Assembly: GCA_025201865.1 (NCBI GenBank)
Contig: MU602838.1
Location: forward strand, 1 to 13,999
Source: Ramicandelaber brevisporus
Lineage: Eukaryota; Kickxellomycota; Ramicandelaberales; Ramicandelaberaceae
Length of the DNA: 13,999 nucleotides
Reading direction: 5' to 3'
Below, one piece after another: positions 1 through 7,269 of this stretch; within the stretch, counting starts at the first letter, position 1, and each line of letters begins with the position of its first letter. The position numbers were made by a program, and so were the translations under genes. The notes beneath the pieces are model-generated. The model was given only the letters and a program-made list of their open reading frames with translations, ran no database searches and was not told where the DNA came from.

Positions 1-126
1 TGTGGCGATCTGTTGGAGGCTAACGTTATCAAGGTGTGCTGGGAACACTTCCATCTGTCCAATGGTGCCAGCAACAATGCGAAGTTGGTGTCTGCAGTCA
101 GCGATGTCACAGCGCTGACTAAAGTT

Positions 127-231
127 CCGTGCATCTTCTGTGGGAAGTCACCTAGCGGAGCATATGTACAGGAGCCGTCGTACGACAAGATCAAGGGCAA
201 TCAGCGACCATTGTGCTCGGCCGACTGCTTA
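127..231 (+). other. TRASH/MYM-like zinc-binding cysteine cluster (inside the protease relic)
   Basis: Four cysteines in C-x2-C-x24-C-x3-C spacing, with the second pair in the context LCSADCL, match the shape of TRASH/MYM zinc fingers, which typically end in (F/Y)CSxxC. Such fingers are common in transposase-derived proteins. This is pattern recognition only; the finger type was not verified with a profile. Confidence 0.45.
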
Positions 232-498
232 CTGAGTCTCAAGGCACTCGGCAAGAAATCGACGCGAGACGCTCACTTCAAGCGGACCCAGCAGACCCAA
301 CAGCTATCGCAGTTATCACAGCCAGTATGTCAGTCAGTATCTCAGTCAGAACAAAGCCAAGAATCCACATCGCCAGCACTGAAGAGGCAGCAGAACAAAG
401 CAACTCGCCAAGCAGATTCCACCGATTTCTCATCGCAGTCTCAGTCACAGTCACAGCAACTTCCGCCATCTGAATCGACTACTGACGAACCAGCGCCA

Positions 499-531
499 AA
501 ACGCCCTCGAGGTCGGCCGAGAAAGCACCCA
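499..531 (+). other. AT-hook DNA-binding motif
   Basis: Frame 1 encodes KRPRGRPRKHP. The RGRP core flanked by basic residues and prolines is the canonical AT-hook, which binds the minor groove of AT-rich DNA. It lies between the Gln/Ser-rich linker and the protease segment and supports the view that the parent protein was chromatin- or DNA-associated. Confidence 0.8.
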
Positions 532-1159
532 GTGCCGCAGCAGGACGGCAGCTCCATTTTGTGGACCCGTTGAATGTTACGACAGTCATCGACCGCAACA
601 ATACATCTCTCTATTGTACGGCGGATAAAATCAATGGTGCTTGATTGATCGTTGTGACTCTGTGCAATAGAGCACACTGGCGCGCAGTTACCGTTGATTT
701 GGACACTTGTGTGGCATTCTTCTACAACCCTCATGGAATGAACCACTACTCGCGGACTGGTCAAGCAGCTGAGTTGCATTTATTCCGGAGAATCCTTTGT
801 GCACTGCTCAGCGACGGCGTGTTCGGCGCATTTGGCAGTGGAGACGGGTTGGACTTTATTAGAATGGGCCAGCAACAAACCAAGCGCGGCTACGAGTGGA
901 GCGAGAACGGTTGGACATTTGTTGCACTAGAGCCTGCATCGCCACAGACGAACAGCTGGGATTGCGGCATCTTCGTACTGACGTTTGTGAAGGCTATGGT
1001 CCTGGGCATCGACTTCGACGTGACAGAATCTGACATGCCTAGAATCCGCCATATCATCAACTGGGAACTGCAATATTCGGCACTCAAGCCATTCTTGGTG
1101 GGTGAATACAGCCCTGCTGGTCGCGTTAATACGATACTCTATAAGAACCAATACCTAAT

Positions 1160-1263
1160 AACTGACATTCTCATTCACCCATTCACTCTCTCTCTCACTT
1201 TCTCTTTTTGTTTTGAATGCGTGTGTGCACTTTCTCATTTAATAAACTCACTGTTTCCCGTAG
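1160..1263 (+). other. Pyrimidine-rich tract with a possible 3' splice site, plus an AATAAA
   Basis: A CT-rich stretch (for example 1180-1206) is followed by AATAAA at 1241-1246 and by tttcccgtag ending at 1263, which looks like a 3' splice acceptor. Either the relic had a last intron here, with a Ser/Pro-rich C-terminal exon ending at 1394, or the gene ended earlier and this is its 3' flank. The sequence alone does not decide. Confidence 0.25.
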
Positions 1264-1394
1264 TTCACAACAGAACCTCTCAGCGATGCTCAAACGGTGC
1301 TGTTTTGCAGGCGGACTCCCCTCGATCTATGCTGGCCAATCGTATAGTCTCCCCTCCCTCCTCCCCCAGTCAATCATACGCTTCGCTTTTTTGA

Positions 1395-2250
1395 ACTGCT
1401 TTTCAGTTTCCGACACTACAGGGTGTAGCCCGGAAAAGAAAATGGAAGTGCAACAGCCCTTAAAAGAACGAATGTGTAAAGTAACAATGCACTCCCACGA
1501 GTGATACGAATGGTCGCATATATTTTTTTGTGAATAGGCTTGAACCCACGAGGCCGCAAAGTGTCTGCCAGGTCTCGGTCCATATATTCGTCTATTCAGG
1601 AACGAGGACTAGGGTAAAGTTGCGGCCAAGCCTCCTTCGTTCTTTTTTTCGGTGCGGACTTTTGAAAAGAACCCGTCATGCAGTCAGGCTATTCCCTATC
1701 GTCACACTTGCATATTGAGAGAACAAACCAACTACCAGGCTGTTTCGATTGCTCCGCACTACAATCATCAAAAACCAAGCCACGAAAATTATCAAGCGAC
1801 GAATGAGTGATACCCGCACCACGCCAATCAAAGAATAGAGTCATGGTTCTATTCACAAATTTTATGGGCGAGAACAAGTAGCCTTTATCCACAGCTATAT
1901 TGGCTTGGGAACCAGATTAGGAACAGTGGTAGTGGCTATTAGTCGTACCAGTCTTTGTAACCGCCTCAACACAAAACCCTGAAAAGAAACTATCGTAGTA
2001 CTGCGAAGTGACCTGACTTTTACTCTCAGGGACATGGCCCATGCTCAGAGTGCTTACTCGCGAAAGTATTTCTAATATACTCTAGGAGAAAAGCATAAAA
2101 AGAGGTTCAAGTTGAGTACTTTGTCCGTTGCTTGAGCTCCTATCAACCTATATTCTCACATATCATATTCTGTTCCTCACTGACAAACCCTATCTCAGCC
2201 TCTTTACCCATCCAGAAATTCACTTCAAGCCCGTCCTCCATCATTAAGCC
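1395..2250. other. Gene-poor spacer between the relic and the secreted-protein gene
   Basis: No ATG-initiated frame of convincing composition was found in about 850 bases. One open stretch on the minus strand (1689-1916) has protein-like composition but no ATG near its 5' end, and I do not recognise it. It could be a remnant exon. The last 160 bases are probably promoter and 5' leader of the gene starting at 2251. Confidence 0.4.
2092..2104 (+). promoter_or_regulatory. TATA-like element upstream of the secreted-protein gene
   Basis: The A-rich string agcataaaaagag lies about 150 bases upstream of the ATG at 2251, and a pyrimidine-rich leader follows it. The position suits a fungal TATA element, but this is a single weak match with no supporting evidence of transcription start. 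Confidence 0.25.
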
Positions 2251-2934
2251 ATGCGTATTCCGCATTCTCTCATACTCCTTTTACTATTATCGCAGCTGGC
2301 GATATTCGTACATGGTCAGCGCAGCGGCCGTTCAGCCCCGTCCCAAGGCAATCGCAAGGCAATGTCTGGAGGTCCGAAGCCAAGTCGACAGCAAACAGCA
2401 TCCACTGGCCGCGGTGATTCGTCAGCTTCCCGTGTTGAAGGTCGCTCACCTACCACTCAGAAAGCTGACCGTAATTCAACAACGAAGACAGCTGTATGTA
2501 GCCGCAATGGTCATCTTAACAAGCGCTTTCTCGGATGCTTTGCCACATTCAAGAATTTTTTGGCACCACAGATTCCGGATGACATTAGTAAATCATTCAG
2601 TGAGTGTAAGGGTAATCCTGGACACTTCAAGCCAGCTCCTGATGAGCCTGCGGATAGCACCCGTAATAGGGCACATGCACGAGTTAAAGAGCATTTGGAT
2701 GATGTGATTGCTCTAACGACGCAATTTAAAATACGGAAGGCACGGTGGGAACAAGCAGGATCGGGATTAGGAGTTGTAGCTGCAGGTGTGGCCTGTGTAC
2801 AATTGCCCGTCGGAATCGCTGGTCTTATTGGTGTCTCGGTAAAGGCTAGTTGTGATGTTCCGGCAAAGCAGCTTGACAAAGTCATTGCAAAAGCTGACGA
2901 AGTCAAAACCCAGCTGGATAGATGCATTAAATAA
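2251..2934 (+). CDS. Small secreted six-cysteine protein of unknown function
   Basis: This 227-residue protein starts at an ATG with G at -3. Residues 1-22 form a clear signal peptide (hydrophobic core LILLLLLSQLAIFV, likely cleavage after VHG). Residues 23-80 are Ser/Gly/Arg/Gln-rich and look disordered. The rest carries six cysteines (83, 96, 119, 182, 201, 225), an even number compatible with three disulfides after export. A dibasic Lys-Arg at 91-92 could be a Kex2-type processing site. Residues about 171-199 form a Gly/Ala/Val-rich hydrophobic segment interrupted by Pro, which might be a helical hairpin or membrane-contacting element. Charged, probably helical stretches flank it (130-168 and 203-224). 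I recognise no family. Size, secretion and cysteines fit the operational description of a fungal small secreted protein, but a role in host or microbe interaction is only a possibility. Confidence 0.75.
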   Translation: MRIPHSLILLLLLSQLAIFVHGQRSGRSAPSQGNRKAMSGGPKPSRQQTASTGRGDSSASRVEGRSPTTQKADRNSTTKTAVCSRNGHLNKRFLGCFATFKNFLAPQIPDDISKSFSECKGNPGHFKPAPDEPADSTRNRAHARVKEHLDDVIALTTQFKIRKARWEQAGSGLGVVAAGVACVQLPVGIAGLIGVSVKASCDVPAKQLDKVIAKADEVKTQLDRCIK

Positions 2935-3155
2935 CACTGTCGTTCCTACTTTAATTACATCCCATTAAGTATCGATTACATCAATACAGTGCTAGGACCA
3001 GCCAACAATAATAACCGTATTTTCAAACTGCTTTGGATGACACGGCAGAGAACCTTGAGTTCGCTAGTCTACCTTTTCTTGCTCACGATCCCAACCGCTC
3101 CGATTCCTCTCATCAAAAATATTCTGCGAATAAGACGTGGCTGTCTATTGACGAG

Positions 3156-4472
3156 ATGTTCATCCCTTCGGACGTGCTGCTCGAGATTACCGCGTATGTG
3201 GAGCACACTGACCAGATTAGCATGTCGCTGGTGTGTTTTGCGTGGGCAGATGCGCTTGTTCCGAAGGTGCGATCTCTTCTCGTCTACCTCGTCCGCCACT
3301 CGAGGCACGCAATCTCGCTTGACGAACACCTGTCAAAGCATGGTCACTTGGTGAGAGAGCTGTCTATTGGCGACAAGAATAAGTCTGCGACGGATTACAC
3401 CAGCGCCGACTACGTAGCTTTGCGAACCTGGTTGAAGAGTAATGCTAGTCGGATTGTGAGATTGCGGGTATTGCACGGTGGAGAACCTCACAACATTGTC
3501 GCGCTTCTTGGATTCATCGGTGCAATTCCGTTTGGCGATGAAGAGCACCGTCAGCTTACGCTGTCCAAGTGCACTGAGAAGATTGTAACCATGCTCCAGA
3601 AGACTGGCTACAAACCTCTCTCTGGATGGCAGTTTCCGTTTCTCGGCCTACTCAATCCCAACGTTTGGTATCCATGTCAACTGCGTTGCGAACTGACAAG
3701 CGATTGGGTTGAACGATTACACTTAATCAACCCACACTTGTTTGAGTATCGCGTCTGGCCGCGTCTTCGAGTGTTACGCCAGGAAGGTACAACATCATCA
3801 ACCCTAGAAGGCGGCTTTGGGCCTATTCCTCGCAATTACTTTCCAGTTTTACAATGGATTACACCGTTTCGGTACGATGATCCACGACCGACTGGATTGG
3901 ATAAGCTGCGGTCGCAATGCACTGGAATATTGCGCGAGCTTTGCATAGAGCGCCACGGACCGCTGGATGCAATTGGATGGGCTACGGGATTGCGACCCTC
4001 TGTGACAATGTTTGAGGAGATCAAGACGTACCCAAAAATGTACTGGACATCAATCGGTAATGCAGAGGCGGTCCGAGTGTTGGATATACGCTCGCTCACA
4101 ATGGATCGGCCTAGTGTGTCTCCTCCTGTACAGCAATTCTTTGATGTAATTACCCTGGAGGCTCCAATTGTTTCTCTCGAATACCTGCAGATTAGTGCAT
4201 ACCCTAACAACACTGACCCTGACTCTATCGAAAACTACTTTACGCCGGCACGTCTCACGGCTATTCCGGACCGCTTCCCAAATCTACGGTTTCTACTGAT
4301 CGAAAACATCCCGCATCTCAATGACGCTTTATTGAGCGAGATGTTGTTCGAACCTGGCAGTCCTCGACCACGGCTGCGGAAGCTGCGACACATTATCGTT
4401 AACAACTGCTCATTGTCTCGCCAAGGTGCACATCTTCTAAATCTCATCAACAAACGCCTTTGGATACATTAA
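3156..4472 (+). CDS. Divergent F-box protein with leucine-rich C-terminal region
   Basis: Using the first in-frame ATG at 3156 (G at -3) gives 438 residues. Residues 1-40 read as a short F-box (FIPSDVLLEITAYVE, then SLVCFAWADALVPKV), the Skp1-binding element of SCF ubiquitin ligases. KHGHLVRELSIG at 61-72 matches a block also present in the F-box protein at 10648. Downstream the protein is rich in Leu/Trp/Pro, with irregular strand-helix units such as LRFLLIENIPHLNDALL near the end, as in LRR-type substrate-binding domains of fungal F-box proteins. The same frame stays open upstream of the ATG from 3015 with no other ATG, so a short 5' exon cannot be excluded. An AATAAA lies 32 bases after the stop. 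The likely role is substrate receptor for ubiquitination; the substrate is unknown. Confidence 0.75.
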   Translation: MFIPSDVLLEITAYVEHTDQISMSLVCFAWADALVPKVRSLLVYLVRHSRHAISLDEHLSKHGHLVRELSIGDKNKSATDYTSADYVALRTWLKSNASRIVRLRVLHGGEPHNIVALLGFIGAIPFGDEEHRQLTLSKCTEKIVTMLQKTGYKPLSGWQFPFLGLLNPNVWYPCQLRCELTSDWVERLHLINPHLFEYRVWPRLRVLRQEGTTSSTLEGGFGPIPRNYFPVLQWITPFRYDDPRPTGLDKLRSQCTGILRELCIERHGPLDAIGWATGLRPSVTMFEEIKTYPKMYWTSIGNAEAVRVLDIRSLTMDRPSVSPPVQQFFDVITLEAPIVSLEYLQISAYPNNTDPDSIENYFTPARLTAIPDRFPNLRFLLIENIPHLNDALLSEMLFEPGSPRPRLRKLRHIIVNNCSLSRQGAHLLNLINKRLWIH

Positions 4473-4504
4473 TAGTTACAATATTTTAGTAGACTGTTAG
4501 AAGT

Positions 4505-4510
4505 AATAAA
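4505..4510 (+). terminator. Polyadenylation signal of the first F-box gene
   Basis: A canonical AATAAA hexamer lies 32 bases downstream of the stop codon ending at 4472, in AT-rich sequence. Position and orientation suit 3' end formation of that mRNA. Confidence 0.5.
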
Positions 4511-4993
4511 TCACTCGACAAGATGCTTTGTGTAAAGAGGTGGTTCAAGCCCGCTGGCTTTGACAGAATTGACTTTCATCGACTGCCACAGCACAGTAGA
4601 GATTGGCTAGACTGTACAGGCACACAGAAGCACCATAGCTTTGCATCAATTGACTTATGAAAGAAACTTGATACAATACTATTCAATGGCTAAGTCCGTC
4701 CAAAGAGCTGTGCTGTATGCTGCCTAAGCTTTGTTCCTCATTAAATTAGAATGAATAAGTGGTGAGGAGAAGAGAACAAAAGAAGGAAAGTGAACAATGG
4801 GCTGGACTCACCCAAATAGATTATAGACGACGCGAACCAATTTGATTCGCTCCGTTAACAGCTCAGAGGTTCACCGACATTGTCCACAGTCAGTATTACA
4901 GCATCATTATATGCATCTGTTGCCGGTTCACACTGGACGCTCGAGTATTTGGGCCACGCCAACGCTTGCCTGGTATAATTAAGTGTGTTTGTT

Positions 4994-5041
4994 GCCATAT
5001 CTACTGCCATATCTACTGCCACTTCTACTGCCACTTCTACT
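4994..5041. repeat. 12-bp tandem repeat, four units
   Basis: Two copies of gccatatctact are followed by two copies of gccacttctact, then a diverged partial unit (gccattgccgttact). Because 12 is a multiple of three, the array reads through as a periodic peptide on both strands and creates spurious open frames. No coding role is supported. Confidence 0.85.
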
Positions 5042-5657
5042 GCCATTGCCGTTACTGTTTCAATCGCCACTGTCATCGCTATGGCTCACCAACAGTTGTT
5101 AAAATGAAATCATCACTACGAAAAGAGCTTTTTCATTATATTTTTATACAATACACTAAAGTATAGGGGCATATTTAGTGAGCAAGGTGCAATGCTTAGT
5201 TGCTGTTGTTGTGGTCCGGCAGCTGCCTGGTGAGCGAGTCCCAGGCTGGGCCGTGGATCTAGTCCATCGCGCGCGCATGTGCTGGGTAGTGGACATCGCT
5301 CATCAGTGACTGGTGCCGATTGCTTTGGCTATTAATCATACTTTGGTGCGTCTACTTACTACACATATTCATGATCATGGTGTAGGGCCCAGGGTTTGCA
5401 AACGTACACTGGGTAGTCGTTGGGTTCGGGTTGGCACTGTTGCGAGTGTTGGTATTGTCGCGTGCCGCCAAATGGGCTGCTGCGCACGAACGCATGGCAG
5501 CACTTCTGTCGTTGGAATGGCTGCTGCTTTGATTGCTGCCGTCAATCGGATTTGACAGCACAGATCTGATTGAGCTCCAAAGTGTACGCCGTGCAAACAA
5601 CACCACGCATTCCATTACAATGATAAACAAGTGTTTAATTTACAAGGTTTATGTGAT

Positions 5658-6877
5658 CTAATTAGACAATGGCGTGTCGCGCAGAATGGCCATTCCTGTC
5701 AGGTGAGCAAACTGCGCACGAACTTCGTTTAAACGGGCCAGTGTCTGGTGCGATGAAAGTCGGTGCCTGAGCCTGATGTGCTTCATATCGGTTAAGATAC
5801 CGCGCAACGCACGAACCAGAGCAGCCTCCTCATCGCTCACGTCTGGCGGGTCTCCCTTCAGCTCTGGGAAAATATACTCAATGACCTTGGCCGATGAGCA
5901 GACATCGCTCTTCAGACAATGCATTGGTATGAGAATGTTGTAATCCCGCACCTTCAACAAGCCTGGATTATGATAGTTAAACTCTTTCAGTTTAACCAGT
6001 TCACCATAAGGCGTGTTCATCGTCGAGCCGTCTGAGAAGGTGATTTTTCGAGGGCCAGTCGAGCGAGTCGTGTCTGCCTCCGGCGGCTCAAATCCTGGTG
6101 TCTTTACGCCAATGTAGACCATCGCGTCTTGACTTGTAGCGCGCTTTGAGTCTGTGAAGTCAATCAGGCACCAGCGCGGACGGACGGCCAGTGGATCGCT
6201 GCCGCTAGCAACCCAGCCAAAGTTGCCTGGAGAGACATTGCCGTGCACAATGTACTCCCACTTTGCAGAGTGGATGATGGTGAGACACTCCATGAGCTGT
6301 GTCAGTGTATCGAGAACACGCACTGGCCAGCTGATGCTGCGATGCTCGTAGAATGGGGGCATCTCAACTGATTGGTGGAAGAAGTCTTGGACAAACGCGT
6401 GGACAGCTCGTGAAGACAACTTGAGCGAAAAATATTGGCAATGGTGCCGATGAATCTTGGCGACTGCACGAGTCTCATGCTCTTCCATCTTCTCCATAAA
6501 CATCCGTTCAAACCCTGCCTTTCCTGAAGGGTATGTTTTAAGCACCAGCGCTCGATCGCCATCGAATTTGAAAACATCGTCTTGCTCTGCAGTTGAATGC
6601 ACCTTGATGACGAATAAATGATGACTGTCTGTAATTACATCTCCCTCTGGCTGAAGCTTGAAGTGGTCGAGTCGCTCAGCAAGCAATTCACGGATTGGAG
6701 CCGTTTTGAATCCGTGTGGAATGTAATCACGATACTTGTCTGGATCGTAGATTTTTGCTGCTGTAGTGGCTGGATCAGCGAAGGCGCAGCTGCGCTTGGA
6801 CGGAAGATTCAGGCGAAGACGCTTTTCCAGTCGTTCAAAAGGATCAATTCTGGTACTGTTGGCATTGCTGTTGTCGC

Positions 6878-6922
<45 letters not shown>

Positions 6923-7058
6923 CGCCGTCGTCGTCGTCGTCGGTATCATCACCGTCTTCAACCTGCACCATGAGTAACGAGCGCTTCATACACAACAGCT
7001 GGTGATTGTACACCATTCTCTCTTTGTGTTCTCGTCGGAAATCAGCGATGTTGATCAT
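5658..7058 (-). CDS. Protein kinase-like protein with Asp-to-Asn catalytic loop (probable pseudokinase)
   Basis: The first ATG of the frame, at 7058 (A at -3), gives 466 residues; the upstream extension has no ATG. Residues 35-69 are low complexity: an Asp run followed by 14 Asn. The kinase-like region spans about 140-400. A beta-3 lysine lies in RALVLKTYP (Lys174), followed by a helix with Glu candidates (EKMEEHE, 189-195). The catalytic loop is IVHGNVSPGNFGW, with Asn274 where HRD/HGD kinases have the catalytic Asp, while the metal-binding Asn279 is kept. The DFG equivalent is LIDFTDS (Asp300), and VKTPGFEPPEA (319-328) matches the activation-segment end. No glycine-rich loop is evident. 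The layout recalls fungal FunK1-like or CRN-type kinases, whose loop is typically HRDxSxxN. With Asn274 it may be inactive, weakly active or a nucleotide-binding scaffold. It faces the nuclease-like gene at 7270 head to head. The kinase fold call is fairly secure; substrate and pathway are unknown. Confidence 0.75.
6879..6920. repeat. Coding (GTT)14 microsatellite
   Basis: Fourteen uninterrupted GTT units on the plus strand, read from the minus strand as 14 AAC Asn codons in the N-terminal tail of the kinase-like protein. Next to it, 6921-6942 is a GTC/GTCG-rich run that encodes mainly Asp. Trinucleotide arrays of this kind usually vary in length among isolates without breaking the frame. Confidence 0.95.
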
Positions 7059-7269
7059 AGTAGTCAAGTGTGTTTGAAAAGTAAACAATAAGAATGATAA
7101 TACGGGTTGTTTGCTGCGGAACTTCGATCTACACAACACAACAGCCAAAGTGGCGTGCGCGTTGTTTACCCAATAGCTCTTTACTCTTCCCTCCTGCTCT
7201 GCTCTAAGTTCGTTACTTCATATCTTAAGCTCGCTTCCACAAGATCCACCTACTAGATTGTTGCACAAC
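7059..7269. promoter_or_regulatory. Shared divergent promoter region of the kinase-like and nuclease-like genes
   Basis: Only 211 bases separate the two divergent ATGs (7058 minus, 7270 plus), so both promoters and leaders must lie here or extend into the neighbouring gene. On the plus side there is a CT-rich stretch (about 7180-7205), typical of fungal transcription start areas. I see no clear TATA box or palindromic operator. Co-regulation is inferred from the arrangement only. Confidence 0.5.

Larger units (their letters stand above)
1..1394 (+). pseudogene. Broken transposon-type gene: zinc finger, AT-hook and Ulp1/C48-like protease
   Basis: The reading frame is open at the left edge, so the 5' end is missing. 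Frame 1 (1-573) shows a C-x2-C-x24-C-x3-C cluster (cysteine codons at 130, 139, 214, 226), resembling TRASH/MYM zinc fingers. A Gln/Ser-rich linker and an AT-hook core PRGRPRK (505-525) follow, then a TGA at 571. Protease-like sequence continues in frame 3 from about 543 (LHFVDPLNVTTVID). It meets an in-frame TGA at 642-644, then resumes as LIVVTLCNRAHWRAVTVDL. His is at codon 675, and the QTNSWDCGIF block holds the presumed oxyanion Gln (945) and nucleophile Cys (963). The usual catalytic Asp, 17 residues after His, is Asn (codon 726). Ulp1-like domains of this kind occur in DNA transposons and their domesticated relatives. At least one frame change plus one stop point to a decayed copy. The C-terminal extent is uncertain: after about 1110 the frame runs through low-complexity sequence to a stop at 1394. 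No flanking terminal inverted repeats were found. Confidence 0.65.
4473..5657. other. 1.2-kb intergenic region without a recognisable gene
   Basis: Apart from the AATAAA at 4505 and the tandem repeat at 4994-5041, I see nothing identifiable. Open frames of 60-90 codons exist on both strands between 5313 and 5630, but they overlap each other, mostly lack an ATG at their start, and have no recognisable domains. No tRNA-like A/B box arrangement was convincing. Confidence 0.5.

Noticed and set aside
2132-2707. Overlapping plus-strand frame of about 190 codons across the secreted-protein gene
   Set aside because: It lacks an ATG at its start and has no domain, whereas the overlapping frame from 2251 has a clear signal peptide and ordered cysteines.
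2989-3354. Plus-strand frame with a hydrophobic stretch (SLVYLFLLTIPTAPIPLI) resembling a signal peptide
   Set aside because: It overlaps the F-box gene, becomes Arg/Cys/Ser-rich nonsense downstream, and has no supporting features.
4530-4570. ggttcaagccc resembling a tRNA B box
   Set aside because: No matching A box at the right spacing and no cloverleaf pairing could be drawn.
4855-5076. Minus-strand frame with repeated Val-Asp-Met-Ala-Val
   Set aside because: The periodic peptide is explained by the 12-bp tandem repeat; there is no sign of coding selection.
5352-5615. Minus-strand open frame of 87 codons from an ATG at 5615
   Set aside because: It overlaps an equally long plus-strand frame, is Ser/Asn/Thr-rich low complexity, has no recognisable domain, and lies directly in the 3' flank of the kinase-like gene.
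6618-6977. Plus-strand frame ending in long Val/Leu runs, resembling a membrane segment
   Set aside because: It is the antisense reading of the GTT/GTC trinucleotide repeat inside the kinase-like gene.
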